Source: Gammaproteobacteria bacterium
GTDB taxonomy: Bacteria; Pseudomonadota; Gammaproteobacteria; Pseudomonadales; Azotimanducaceae
NCBI GenBank assembly: GCA_021773555.1
Contig: JAJFKA010000131.1
Coordinates: forward strand, 27,480 to 91,479
Length of the DNA stretch: 64,000 nucleotides
Direction of reading: 5' to 3'
Shown here: one piece after another, positions 45,591-55,228 of the stretch
Position numbering within the stretch: the stretch's first letter is position 1
Layout of the letters: the number at the start of each line of letters is the position of its first letter
Made by a program: the position numbers and the translations under genes
Notes under the pieces: generated by a model
What the model was told of the DNA's origin: nothing
Seen by the model: the letters and a program-made list of their open reading frames with translations, nothing else
Database searches by the model: none

Positions 45591-47049
45591 GTATATCCCC
45601 TCTGTTTAACTTGACGTTTGCCCTTTGGACCATTAGTTGATCGAGAATCGCCTGATGCTTTTCCCGGTTAAGATCGTAGTGGTTATAACACCATACGGAA
45701 ACAACGGCAAAACCGGCGACAATCGGGCCGAACAGCAGGCCGAGATTGAACAGGCTATCCGGCGGGATGTCCGCAGCGGTTTTGATGTGTGCACCGGTTG
45801 GCCAATTGATAATGTCCAGCCCGACGCCCGCAACGAGAGTGCCAAATCCCGATGCGCTCTTGTTGGAAAATGACACTGCGCCAAAAAATATTCCTTCCTG
45901 GCGCTTGCCGGTCTGCAACTCATGCTCATCTGCAATATCTGCGACCATGGAGCCGAAGCTGACCAGTGCCTGCACCACGCCTGCGCCCTGCATAAACTTG
46001 ATGATAACCAGGGTCCATACCAGGGTCGTCGTACCATTTTCGGGAAATACATCGGCCAGGCGCATGACCACCGGGATAATCTGGCATCCGGCCCACCAGG
46101 CGGTGCCGAAGACGACCCCGGGCTTCTTGTCCCAGCGACCATGGATATACCGTGTAAAAAACGCCCCGATAATCACACCGATCGGAGAGGCAATCTGATA
46201 ATACGTCATGTCGGCCGAACTGAGCTCCCAGAAAAATGTATTCATATACAGATTCAAGGCACCGTCTACACCGACCATGAGGAAGACAATAATGACGCCG
46301 ATAAATAACCAGCGGAAGGAGTCGTTCTGTAACGCCAGTCGTGTTTCCGAAAATACCCGGCCGAAACTGAATGGTTCCGGCCTCAAGGGTGCGCCGGGTA
46401 AATTCGGAATCTCCTTATGGGTACCAAGACCGCTTATCCAGATTGAGATCACCATCAGCACACACAGGGTCAGGGCATAAGGTGAATAGGCCAGGGGATT
46501 GAGCTGGCCATTGACATAGTCCTCTGACTCGACAAAAAACACCCTGAAGGCGAGGATGACAGCAATCAGCGCACCGCCAGTACTGAATGCCTGACGAAAA
46601 CTGACGATCACCGTGCGTTCCTCGAAATTCTCGCTAAGTTCCGCCCCGAGGGCGATGTGCGGGACATGGTAAAGGGTCATGGCCGCCCGGGTAAGAATTG
46701 AGAATACCACCAGCCATGCAAAGGAGGCGTACTCGCCCATTTCCGGGGGACTGAACAAGGCATAAAAAGAAATCGCAAGGGGGATTGCAGACGAGTACAT
46801 AAAGGGGTGTCGCCGCCCCCAGCGAGAATGCCAGTTGTCTGACAGTGAGCCGGTCAGGGGGTCTGTAATGGCGTCGAAAACAAGGGCAATCCCCAGAGCG
46901 AGTCCGCAAAGCGTCCCGGAGACTCCGAGTATCTGATTGTAGTAAAAGAGAACAAACAGGCCGAAGGAAGCGTTCTTGAGTCCTTCGGCAAATTGCCCGA
47001 GGCCGTATGAAACTTTGACGGGAAAACTGATTAGCCGATCGCTGGACAT
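45583..47049 (-). CDS. GPH-family (MelB-like) cation symporter
   Basis: Product of 488 residues with twelve TM segments. The TM2 block DAITDPLTGSLSDNWHSRWGRRHPFM is the diagnostic signature of the glycoside-pentoside-hexuronide family (DxxxDPxxG...R-x-GRR-x-P). The central loop SMVADIADEHELQTGKRQEGIFFGA is also typical. Members carry sugars, glucuronides or aryl compounds with Na+ or H+. It overlaps the SDR start by 8 nt and is upstream in the same transcript, suggesting uptake of a substrate that the dehydrogenase then oxidises. Confidence 0.9.
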   Translation of the reverse strand: MSSDRLISFPVKVSYGLGQFAEGLKNASFGLFVLFYYNQILGVSGTLCGLALGIALVFDAITDPLTGSLSDNWHSRWGRRHPFMYSSAIPLAISFYALFSPPEMGEYASFAWLVVFSILTRAAMTLYHVPHIALGAELSENFEERTVIVSFRQAFSTGGALIAVILAFRVFFVESEDYVNGQLNPLAYSPYALTLCVLMVISIWISGLGTHKEIPNLPGAPLRPEPFSFGRVFSETRLALQNDSFRWLFIGVIIVFLMVGVDGALNLYMNTFFWELSSADMTYYQIASPIGVIIGAFFTRYIHGRWDKKPGVVFGTAWWAGCQIIPVVMRLADVFPENGTTTLVWTLVIIKFMQGAGVVQALVSFGSMVADIADEHELQTGKRQEGIFFGAVSFSNKSASGFGTLVAGVGLDIINWPTGAHIKTAADIPPDSLFNLGLLFGPIVAGFAVVSVWCYNHYDLNREKHQAILDQLMVQRANVKLNRGDIHE

Positions 47050-47112
47050 TGCCGGACTGTATCAGAATGTATCGGGCACAAAAAGCAAAACCCTGAAACA
47101 CAGTGATGCCAG

Positions 47113-48981
47113 TTAGCTGGATTTCAGGCTGACGTCCTGGAACTGTAGTTCATTCAGGGTGTGATAGATCCCGCCCAGCGCCATTAACGCTTCATGACTG
47201 CCAAATTCCTTAACCTCTCCATGTTTAAGTACCAGAATCTTGTCGGCTTCCTGAATGGTCTGCAGCCGATGTGCGATCAGAATCGAGGTACGGTTTTGCA
47301 TGAGTTTTTGCAGCGCGGCCTGAATAAGTTGTTCAGTTTCTGTATCGATACTCGCGGTCGCCTCATCCAGAACCAGGATTTCAGGATCTGCCGCCAGTAC
47401 TCTGGCAAATGCCAGCAGTTGCCTCTGCCCCTGGGAAAGGTTCTGCCCACGTTCAACCAGATGCGAGTCATATTTATCGGGCAGGTTCTCGATGAATGAA
47501 TCAGCATGGACCAGCCGTGCCGCTTCAATGGCTTTTTCGCGTCCAATATTAGGATTGCCGAGCACAATGTTGTCCAGGACCGAGCCTGAAAAAATGTGAA
47601 AATCCTGAAGTACCACCCCGATGCGGCGCCGGACTTCTGATGAGGGTATGTGGTTAAGGTCGATGTCATCCAGAAACAAGGTGCCATCAGGAAAGTCATA
47701 AAATCGTCCCAGCAGTCTGATCAAAGTGCTTTTGCCGGAACCCGTGGGTCCTACCACCGCGAGCTTTTCGCCAGGATTAATCGTCACAGAAACATTACGT
47801 AACACGGGTTGATCAGGCTCATAGCCAAAAGACAGATTGCGAAACTCAAGTTTGCCCTGTATCCGTCTCGGCAGGGTTACAGGATGCTCCGGCTCACGCA
47901 CCTGCTCGTGCCAGTCCAGTGCCTGGAAAATACGTTCCGCGCTCGCCATGGCGCGAAACAGTACGTTGTATTGCTGGCCAAGTACCCGGATCGGACGGAT
48001 GAACATATCCACAAACTGGGAGAAGAGAATGACGCTGCCGAGTGTGATTGATTCCTGCAGTACGGAGCCGCCGCCAACCCAGAGAATGACCGCGAGCGCC
48101 ATGTTCACCATGTTATCCATGAATGCGCCGTAACTGGTTTCAAGGTAGATGGCATTAATTTCCTGACGGCGATTGGTTTTGTTAATCGCGGTGTAGACTT
48201 TGAGATTTCGATCCTCGCGATTACTCAACTGAACTACCTGCATGCCACTCAGGTTCTCCTGCAGGTTCTGGTTCAACTGGGAAACAGTGTTTCGAATCAG
48301 TCGATAGACCCGGCGGGTCGCCTGACGAAAGAAGTAAGTCACTACAGCAAAAATTGGCAGTGCCAGTAGCAGCCAGCCGGTCAGTTCAACATCGATGGCC
48401 AGCATGATGAACAAAGCAATGAAAAAGGGCACAAACTCGCCGATCAACATGCCCACACCCATAAGCAATTCGAATAATGCCTGCACATCGTTGGTGATGC
48501 GGGTCATGACACGACCCACCGCGACTTTGTCGTAAAATGAGGACGGTCGGTGCTCCATATGGGCAAACAGGTCCTTGCGCATATCGCGGAGTGAATAGAG
48601 GACCGTTCGCGCGAACGTTACCCGGTGAAAATGGTAAGAGAAGTGGCAGATAACCGTGAATACACCGTAAATAACGCAGGCAACAGTTATGTTCATCCAG
48701 CCGCTTGCCTGGCTTAAGGTTTCTGTTAGATAGTTCATCCCGAAATCCGGCAAGCCGCTGCCGGGATTGTTCATGATCACCGTATCGATGACGACTCTGC
48801 CGATGATTACCGGCAGCAGTACGGCCAGCACGGAGGCAAACAGCACCAGCGCAATACTCAAGGCTGCCAGTCGGGCATGTGGTTTCATCCAGGCGAGTAT
48901 CCGACGCAGATACTGGATGTTCATCGCTTTACCGTGAATGTCCGCCTCAAAAATTGCGTGGTCCAGTGGCTGCTCACTCAC
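47113..48981 (-). CDS. ABC exporter half-transporter (canonical Walker B, variant signature)
   Basis: Product of 622 residues with an N-terminal six-TM domain (about 40-330) and a C-terminal nucleotide-binding domain. Walker A GPTGSGKST is near residue 413, signature LSQGQRQL near 513, Walker B with catalytic Glu as ILVLDEATASID, and H-loop IAHRLQTI. The signature has Gln instead of Gly (LSQGQ), and this combines with a normal Walker B. It is the second subunit of a heterodimer with the upstream half-transporter, starting at GTG 8 nt inside that gene. MdlB-like by arrangement. Exported substrate unknown. Confidence 0.93.
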   Translation of the reverse strand: MSEQPLDHAIFEADIHGKAMNIQYLRRILAWMKPHARLAALSIALVLFASVLAVLLPVIIGRVVIDTVIMNNPGSGLPDFGMNYLTETLSQASGWMNITVACVIYGVFTVICHFSYHFHRVTFARTVLYSLRDMRKDLFAHMEHRPSSFYDKVAVGRVMTRITNDVQALFELLMGVGMLIGEFVPFFIALFIMLAIDVELTGWLLLALPIFAVVTYFFRQATRRVYRLIRNTVSQLNQNLQENLSGMQVVQLSNREDRNLKVYTAINKTNRRQEINAIYLETSYGAFMDNMVNMALAVILWVGGGSVLQESITLGSVILFSQFVDMFIRPIRVLGQQYNVLFRAMASAERIFQALDWHEQVREPEHPVTLPRRIQGKLEFRNLSFGYEPDQPVLRNVSVTINPGEKLAVVGPTGSGKSTLIRLLGRFYDFPDGTLFLDDIDLNHIPSSEVRRRIGVVLQDFHIFSGSVLDNIVLGNPNIGREKAIEAARLVHADSFIENLPDKYDSHLVERGQNLSQGQRQLLAFARVLAADPEILVLDEATASIDTETEQLIQAALQKLMQNRTSILIAHRLQTIQEADKILVLKHGEVKEFGSHEALMALGGIYHTLNELQFQDVSLKSS

Positions 48982-50773
48982 TTAAAATGCCCTCGGCTTG
49001 ACGACTGGCAGGGCGATTGCTGCTGCTCTGCGCCTGTTCAAGCTCGGCATAAAAACCACCGGCACTGAGTAATTCCTGATGGGTGCCGGTTTCGATGATG
49101 TGTCCTTCTTCAAGCACAACGATTCTGTCGGCGTGACGGGCAGTAGAAACCCGGTGCGAAACCAGCAGGGTGGTCAGGCCTTTGCGAATGGACTTAAGCC
49201 CGGAGAGAATATGCTCTTCGGTTTCGGTGTCCACCGCCGAGAAGCAGTCATCCAGGATCAGTAACGGGGTCATTCTGATCAAGCCACGCGCCAGTGCGGT
49301 GCGCTGCTTCTGTCCGCCTGACAGGGTTACGCCACGCTCTCCCAACACCGTATCCAGACCCTCGGGAAATTCCTCAATGGTGCCCCGCAGTGCCGCGGCA
49401 TCCGCGGATTGCCAGATTTCGTGACTGTCGCGGTCCGGATCATCGTAGGCAATATTGTCTCCCAGACTATCGGCGAACAGGAACGGGTCCTGGAGGACCA
49501 GGCAAACATGTTCCCGCAGGAATGCCAGCGGGAAGCCCTGTATGGGATAGTCGTCAAGCAACAGTTCGCCCCGGCTCAGGTCAAGTAGCCTGACAAACAG
49601 GCGCAACAAGGTTGATTTACCTGAGCCAACCCTGCCGAGAATGGCGATCATCTCACCGGGCGCTATCTCCAGGTTGATATCTTCAAGCGCATATTTTTGC
49701 TTGTTTGCGTAGCGATAATACAAATGCTGGATCGTGATCTTGCCGGTGAGGTTCGGGAAGTCGTTACGCACAACCGATTGAATTTCCGGTTCGTGATCGA
49801 GTATCTCGAATAATCGCGAGGTTCCCGACGCGCCGCGCTGCCACTGGGTCACCAGTGAACCCGCTTCCCGAACCGGCCAGAGCAGCAACGCCAGGTAGGA
49901 AAAAAATGCAGCGAAGGTACCGAGCGTGATATCTCCCTGGTCTACCAGATAGCTGCCATAACCGATGATCGTCAGGGTGGCCATTGAGGCAAGAATCGGC
50001 ATCAGTGCGCCGAGCATTGAACTGGTCACAAAGAGGTCAAGGTTGTCATCGGCGAACTGATCGTTGACCCCGGTGAATCGGTTTATTTCATCCTGTTCCT
50101 GCGCCATGGCCTGCACGGTACGGATGCCATTCAGGTTTTCCTGCACAAACGTCGACAGGGTTGAAAAACCTTCCTGAACTTTATGCGACAAAGTGTAGAT
50201 TTTTTTGGAATACAGATAGGCAACCAGCGTGACAATCGGCATCGGTAATAACACCGCCACGGTAAGTTTTACAGACAGGGTCAGCATGAAAGTCAGTCCA
50301 ACCGTTGCCGTAAAAATCAACACCATGGTCATTCGCGTGGTCCCGGCAATGACCTGGCGGACCAGAGAAATATCGTTGATGGCCCGCGCCATCAGATCGC
50401 CGATACTGTACTGATGGAAGAAGTTAGGTCCCTGTAGCTGCAGGTGCGAGTAAATACGGTTACGCAAATCAAATGCAGCGTTCATACCAATGCGTCGAAT
50501 CAGGATCCGACTGATGATGGTGACCAGCATCTGGGCGATGACACAGCCCACGATGGCCAGGGCCGGATAAGCGAGGGTGTCCTGCGCCGTTGTCATCAGG
50601 GTTTCTTGAGTTGCTAATCCAGTGCGGGCTTCGGTGAGGTTATCGATCCCCATCTTCATGAACCAGGGGATCATCGCCTCGAAGAAACGGGCGACCAGCA
50701 GTCCGGCCATACCACCGACGAAGGTCCAGACATGTTCCTTCAGGTACGGCAGGAGGCGGAGTAAAACTTTCAT
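48974..50773 (-). CDS. ABC exporter half-transporter (degenerate Walker B, canonical signature)
   Basis: Product of 599 residues: six-TM domain then an NBD. Walker A GRVGSGKST near residue 380, signature LSGGQKQR near 484, and LLILDDCFSAVD in place of the usual LDE, so the catalytic Glu is Asp. Together with the LSQGQ signature of the partner this makes one nucleotide site degenerate and the other (partner Walker B plus this LSGGQ) canonical, as known for heterodimeric exporters such as TM287/288 and MdlAB. The 3' end overlaps the partner by 8 nt. MdlA-like. Confidence 0.93.
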   Translation of the reverse strand: MKVLLRLLPYLKEHVWTFVGGMAGLLVARFFEAMIPWFMKMGIDNLTEARTGLATQETLMTTAQDTLAYPALAIVGCVIAQMLVTIISRILIRRIGMNAAFDLRNRIYSHLQLQGPNFFHQYSIGDLMARAINDISLVRQVIAGTTRMTMVLIFTATVGLTFMLTLSVKLTVAVLLPMPIVTLVAYLYSKKIYTLSHKVQEGFSTLSTFVQENLNGIRTVQAMAQEQDEINRFTGVNDQFADDNLDLFVTSSMLGALMPILASMATLTIIGYGSYLVDQGDITLGTFAAFFSYLALLLWPVREAGSLVTQWQRGASGTSRLFEILDHEPEIQSVVRNDFPNLTGKITIQHLYYRYANKQKYALEDINLEIAPGEMIAILGRVGSGKSTLLRLFVRLLDLSRGELLLDDYPIQGFPLAFLREHVCLVLQDPFLFADSLGDNIAYDDPDRDSHEIWQSADAAALRGTIEEFPEGLDTVLGERGVTLSGGQKQRTALARGLIRMTPLLILDDCFSAVDTETEEHILSGLKSIRKGLTTLLVSHRVSTARHADRIVVLEEGHIIETGTHQELLSAGGFYAELEQAQSSSNRPASRQAEGILSE

Positions 50774-50984
50774 CTATGAACAATTAACCGTTGGTTTACG
50801 CGCACATCTTTGAGATTTCAAATGTGTGAGCAGGGAACTTGCAAGGTTGAATGGCAAAACCGTGTTACCAACCCGTAGGGCGAAAAAGATCGCAACGGGG
50901 CTGGCGACCCCTTTTATTCGATCGACGGGAAGGCGCTCATGATAAAGAACTGAGCTTCGGATTACCAGAAGCAGCGGCGAAAAT

Positions 50985-52415
50985 TCAAGTCCTGACCCGA
51001 TCCATTGGACTGGCCAGGTGCTCAAGCTCGGTCCATTGCGCGAACAATTCGGCATAGGCTGCCGTGCGTGATGGGTCAGGTGAAATGCAACCGGAAATGT
51101 TCACCATCGCGGAAGTTGCGTCGCTGATACTGGCGTGATAGCCGAGCGCAATAGCGCAAAATATTGCGGCGCCGCGACCCTCTGAGGACGCATCGGTAAC
51201 AAGCAGTTCATGTTGCAGGATGTCCGCGATCATCTGCGTCCAGACCGTGCCAAGGATACCACTGCCGGTCAGACTAATGGTCTGGGGTGCCCCGACCCAA
51301 CCGATGACCTGGGCAAAGGCGCAAGCCAGACCAAAGGCTGTGCCTTCGAGGACTGCCCGGTACATATGATCGGTTGTGTGTCTGAAACTTAAACCATGAA
51401 ACAGTGCTGTTGCCCGGGGACGGCGTCTCGGCGAGAGTTGGCCACCGAGGTAAGGCAGGAAGCTTATCCCGTCACTACCCGGTGAAATATTACTGGCTCG
51501 TGCGTTCATGTCAGCGAAGGTCTGTGGACGCGCCGAGACATCATCCTGTTGCCAGTTGTCCAGAAACCAGTCTAACGCGCGTCCGGCCATCAGCGCATTG
51601 CCGCCAATAACATGCTTGTCACCGGGGTAACCATAAAAACGCAATGATCCGGCTGGATGACTATTCATCACCGCACGGACCACGGCGTGGGTTCCGAGGG
51701 TGATGGCGAGATTAGCGCTATCGACTGCACCGGCGCCGGTGTTTGCACAAACCCCGTCATGCGCACCCACGGCGACGGGAATACCGGCAGGGCAGCCGAG
51801 AGCTGTTGCTGCGGTTTGTATTAAAGGACCAGCGATGGTTGTTGGTGACTGGCATTCGGGCAAAATCTCCGGGTCGATATCCAGTTGGGACAGCAGTGCC
51901 GAGTCCCATGATGGAGCATCGGGTCCGGAAGCGGGATCCGTAATGGATTTACCGGTCAGGCGAAAGAGCAGAAAATCTTTGGCATAAAACAGATGCTGCG
52001 TTTTTGCCGCGATCTCCGGCTGGCTGTGACGTACCTGCAGGAATTTGGCCAGCATCGTCGCGGCGTAATGCGGTGTTGTGGGAGCCTCACGTTGCAGATC
52101 AGAGAGCCCGCTGGCGTGCCGATTATCGCTCCAGGGGTGTATGAGCACATTGCCATCTTTACCGACGAAAACACAGGCTCCGGCACGACCCGAGAGGGAA
52201 AATCCGATGATGTTCTCAACACGCAGTCCGAATTCAGCCATCAGTTGCCTGAAGCCCTTGCTGCAATTGGTCCACCATTCATCTGCTGACTGCCAGCGTT
52301 GATCACCTGCCTGATGTTCTGTGTTACGCAGCGAAACCTGACCGAGCAGGTTGCCATTCGGATGGAACGCCGCGACCTTCAGGCGGGTAGTGCCGAGGTC
52401 AAACGTGACAATCAT
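50985..52415 (-). CDS. FGGY-family carbohydrate kinase
   Basis: Product of 476 residues. The phosphate-1 element FDLGTTRLKVAAF and the FGGY-type second half (LTGSGILGTVWTQMIADIL, GRGAAIFCAIALG) are clear, with a GAHDGVCANTGAGA segment for the adenosine/substrate region. It phosphorylates a sugar or sugar acid (gluconate, xylulose, fucose-like substrates; not decidable). The start overlaps the stop of a KDPG-type aldolase gene by 4 nt (ATGA), so kinase and aldolase act in one pathway: sugar acid phosphorylation followed by cleavage of a 2-keto-3-deoxy acid phosphate. Confidence 0.88.
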   Translation of the reverse strand: MIVTFDLGTTRLKVAAFHPNGNLLGQVSLRNTEHQAGDQRWQSADEWWTNCSKGFRQLMAEFGLRVENIIGFSLSGRAGACVFVGKDGNVLIHPWSDNRHASGLSDLQREAPTTPHYAATMLAKFLQVRHSQPEIAAKTQHLFYAKDFLLFRLTGKSITDPASGPDAPSWDSALLSQLDIDPEILPECQSPTTIAGPLIQTAATALGCPAGIPVAVGAHDGVCANTGAGAVDSANLAITLGTHAVVRAVMNSHPAGSLRFYGYPGDKHVIGGNALMAGRALDWFLDNWQQDDVSARPQTFADMNARASNISPGSDGISFLPYLGGQLSPRRRPRATALFHGLSFRHTTDHMYRAVLEGTAFGLACAFAQVIGWVGAPQTISLTGSGILGTVWTQMIADILQHELLVTDASSEGRGAAIFCAIALGYHASISDATSAMVNISGCISPDPSRTAAYAELFAQWTELEHLASPMDRVRT

Positions 52416-53050
52416 GGACTGTCTTTTGCCGCGGTGGCCAGCGCGACCTTAGCCAGTTCAGTAATCCTCAAAAACTGTCCTGACTCAATCGCTGTTGTCG
52501 GGGTCAGCCAGGACCCGGAGATTCCTGACACGTTGGCCAGTGCCAGGTAACTTGAGAAATTGTCGGCGTGAATTCCACCGGACGGGCAGAACTGGATTTC
52601 GGCGAGAGGACCGGCCAGCGATCGCAGATAGTCAATGCCGCCGAGCGCATCAGCAGGAAATAGTTTCTGTACGGTATACCCTGCCTCGGCCAGACGCATC
52701 ACCTCGGAAGGGGTTGCGGCCGCAGGAAGAAACGGCGTATCCCAGCGCGCCGCCTCGGCGAGTAAAGTGTCGCTTGATCCCGGCGCGACACAGAACTGTG
52801 CGCCGGATTCGACCGCGGACTGGAACAGTGCGCAGGTTTTTACGCTGCCCGCGCCGACGATGAAAGAGGCTCTGGCTCGGCTGATTTCCTTAATACCAGC
52901 GAGCCCGAATTCGCTGCGCAAGGTAATTTCGACCATGTTAATACCACCAGCCGAGAGTGCATCAACGATGGCCAGTGCCTGATCGGCCGCGGTCAGGGTG
53001 ACCACCGGGAGAATGGGATTATTGCGCAGTAGGGCTTGCATAGACGCCAT
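52412..53050 (-). CDS. KDPG/KHG-type aldolase (2-dehydro-3-deoxy-phosphogluconate aldolase family)
   Basis: Product of 212 residues. Schiff-base Lys129 in VQKLFPADALGG and the general acid Glu41 in MVEITLR match Eda positions (133 and 45 in E. coli). PSGGI holds the phosphate. It cleaves a 2-keto-3-deoxy acid phosphate into pyruvate and an aldehyde phosphate. Translationally coupled to the FGGY kinase. No 6-phosphogluconate dehydratase (Edd) or dehydratase of the IlvD type is nearby, so the substrate may not be KDPG itself. Confidence 0.92.
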   Translation of the reverse strand: MASMQALLRNNPILPVVTLTAADQALAIVDALSAGGINMVEITLRSEFGLAGIKEISRARASFIVGAGSVKTCALFQSAVESGAQFCVAPGSSDTLLAEAARWDTPFLPAAATPSEVMRLAEAGYTVQKLFPADALGGIDYLRSLAGPLAEIQFCPSGGIHADNFSSYLALANVSGISGSWLTPTTAIESGQFLRITELAKVALATAAKDSP

Positions 53051-53179
53051 TTCGTTGTGAGGTTAGCCGGTTCAATCGTCTCGCTGCCGTCTGTTAAAGG
53101 ATCGCAGCAGGTCTGATGATTGAATTTTTGATGGCTGTTATAGTGATGACTATCCGCCCATTTAACAAGTGTCGGTAAC

Positions 53180-53992
53180 ATGCAGGAGCTTGCGCAACAA
53201 TTGATCGAACAGGGCTATGTCGTGGTGCCCGACGTGATCCCGCCTGAACTCTGCGAACGGGTAATCAAAGCCATTGGTGCCTATCTGGATCTCGAGGTTG
53301 ACGACACTTCCAGTTGGTATCGGCGGGAGCAATCGGGGCACGGCATTGTACCGCTGCACCATGATCAGGCGCTGTGGGATGTTCGTCAGCACCCGCGCCT
53401 GCATGAGGTGTTCTCAGCACTGTATGGCGACGCTGCCCTGTGGGTGAGTATGGACAGGGTTTCTTACAAACCCCCGGCGTCAACGCAAACTCAATCCTGG
53501 CGGCGCGAGCGGGTTCACTGGGATTGTGACCCCTGGAAGTTCACAGCCTTGAGCTTACAGGGATTGGTGTACCTCAATGATACGACCCATAACCAGGGCG
53601 CGTTTGCTTGCGTGCCCGCTATCTATCAGAACCTCAGTTCTCACCTCACTGAACACCAGGGTGATGACAATCGGCGTCATCCGCAGATAGCGGATGCTGA
53701 GCTTACCCAGGTGGAAGGAGCGGCTGGCAGCCTGGTGGTTTTCCATCGCCTGATGCCACACACCAGTGTCCTGAATCGTACCGACCAGCATCGATTTGTG
53801 CAGTACGTCACCATGGCGCCGGTCACAACTCCGGTCGAGCGCGAACAACGGATCCTTGAGTGGCAAAATAAAATGCCGCCTGCGTGGGCGATCAACCAGA
53901 AGATAGCGGATCAGCAAATTCCGGAGCCCGGACCCCCGGCGACGCTGACGGCGCTGGGTCGCCGTTTGGTGGGTTTGGATGAATGGTCATGA
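53180..53992 (+). CDS. Phytanoyl-CoA dioxygenase (PhyH) family Fe(II)/2-oxoglutarate oxygenase
   Basis: Product of 270 residues. The iron triad is visible: HxD as His113-x-Asp115 (RVHWDCDPW) and the distal His194 (RLMPHTSVLN), with Arg further downstream for 2-oxoglutarate. The VPDVIPPELCERV N-terminus and YLNDTTHNQGAF strand are usual for PhyH. It hydroxylates an aliphatic carbon, with oxygen and 2-oxoglutarate. It is divergent from the aldolase/kinase pair. The acyl-CoA dehydrogenase gene follows after 31 nt, so a shared lipid-like or CoA-ester pathway is plausible. Confidence 0.85.
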   Translation: MQELAQQLIEQGYVVVPDVIPPELCERVIKAIGAYLDLEVDDTSSWYRREQSGHGIVPLHHDQALWDVRQHPRLHEVFSALYGDAALWVSMDRVSYKPPASTQTQSWRRERVHWDCDPWKFTALSLQGLVYLNDTTHNQGAFACVPAIYQNLSSHLTEHQGDDNRRHPQIADAELTQVEGAAGSLVVFHRLMPHTSVLNRTDQHRFVQYVTMAPVTTPVEREQRILEWQNKMPPAWAINQKIADQQIPEPGPPATLTALGRRLVGLDEWS

Positions 53993-54023
53993 TGTGTTTT
54001 CTTATAAACAGGATAGATACACG

Positions 54024-55208
54024 ATGGAACTGAAACTCAAAGACGAGGACGCTGCCTTCAGGCAGGAAGTAAGGCAGTTTCTTCAGGAAAACCTGGATGA
54101 GTCGGTCAGCCGGCTGGTGCGCCTGGGTTACGGTGTACCCAAGCCGGTTCAGGATGAGTGGACACGGACGTTAAATGCCCGCGGCTGGGCGGCGCCAAAC
54201 TGGCCGGTGGAAGTTGGTGGAACCGGTTGGTCGATGGTTCGCCGCCACCTTTTTGAGCTGGAGATGAAAAGCCATCACGCACCAGAGCTACAAGGTTTCG
54301 GTTTTAGCATGGTAGGACCGGCCATCATTAAATACGGCACCGAGGAGCAGAAGCAGCACTACTTGCCCAAAATCCTGAACGCGGAAATATCATGGTGTCA
54401 GGGGTACTCGGAACCCCAGGCGGGTTCTGATCTGGCCGCGGTGAGAACCCGCGCACTCATCGATGGCGACGACTATATCGTGACCGGATCGAAAATCTGG
54501 ACCTCAGCGGCCGAACATGCGGATCATATTTTTGCGCTGGTTCGCACCAACCCCGATGTGAAGAAACAACTGGGGATTACCTTCCTGCTCATTGAAATGG
54601 ATCGACCGGGAATCACCGTTGAACCCTTGATTGCGTTTAATGGCAAACGCCTGTGGAACCAGGTATTTTTTGAAGAAGTACGAGTGCCCCGAAACCAGCG
54701 TCTGGGGGAAGAGAATCAGGGCTGGACCGTGGCAAAAAACCTGCTCGGCAACGAGCGGCTGCTGGTGTCTCGGGTGGCAGAAAATCGGCGAATACTGTCT
54801 TGTATCCAGGAGGTTATGCAGGAGCAATCTACCCGGGGTATCAAAGTGGATGCGGATCAGGAATTGCGCCTGAACCAACTGAAAATTTCTCTCGAAGCAC
54901 TTGACGCCACGGCACTCAGGTTATTATCAGCCTTCGATCACGGCGGCACCATTGGCGCGGAGCCATCCATGCTGAAGCTACGGGGCAGCCAGCTGGTGCA
55001 GGAAATGGACCGGATGTTGTTCGATCTTATTGGCTACTACGGACTGCCGGTTGACTCGCAGATGCTGGCCGAGGAGGCGGAACCGGTTGGTCCTGACTAT
55101 TGCGACAGGGTCGCTAACGGCTTGTTCCATCACCGGGGTTATACCATCGCCGGTGGATCGAGTGAGATTCAACACAACATTATTGCCCAGGCTGTGCTCG
55201 GGCTTTAA
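54024..55208 (+). CDS. Acyl-CoA dehydrogenase
   Basis: About 394 residues from ATG 54024 with AGGAT 8 nt upstream; an ATG 15 codons earlier overlaps the PhyH gene end. The core motif WCQGYSEPQAGSDLAAVRTRA, a KIWTSAAEHADH segment, FEEVRVPRNQRLGEENQGW and the C-terminal GGSSEIQHNIIAQAVLG are classic for acyl-CoA dehydrogenases. It desaturates an acyl-CoA at C2-C3 using FAD. The substrate class is unclear; the FadE26-like type is common in steroid- and alkyl-branched-chain degradation. Confidence 0.92.
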   Translation: MELKLKDEDAAFRQEVRQFLQENLDESVSRLVRLGYGVPKPVQDEWTRTLNARGWAAPNWPVEVGGTGWSMVRRHLFELEMKSHHAPELQGFGFSMVGPAIIKYGTEEQKQHYLPKILNAEISWCQGYSEPQAGSDLAAVRTRALIDGDDYIVTGSKIWTSAAEHADHIFALVRTNPDVKKQLGITFLLIEMDRPGITVEPLIAFNGKRLWNQVFFEEVRVPRNQRLGEENQGWTVAKNLLGNERLLVSRVAENRRILSCIQEVMQEQSTRGIKVDADQELRLNQLKISLEALDATALRLLSAFDHGGTIGAEPSMLKLRGSQLVQEMDRMLFDLIGYYGLPVDSQMLAEEAEPVGPDYCDRVANGLFHHRGYTIAGGSSEIQHNIIAQAVLGL

Positions 55209-55228
55209 TGCTCCCAGAGCACCGCTGC

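Noticed and set aside
50774..50984. Short GGGG...CCCC hairpin with a T-run as a terminator (near 50898-50914)
   Set aside because: The four-base stem is too weak, and the T-run is on the strand opposite to the flanking genes.
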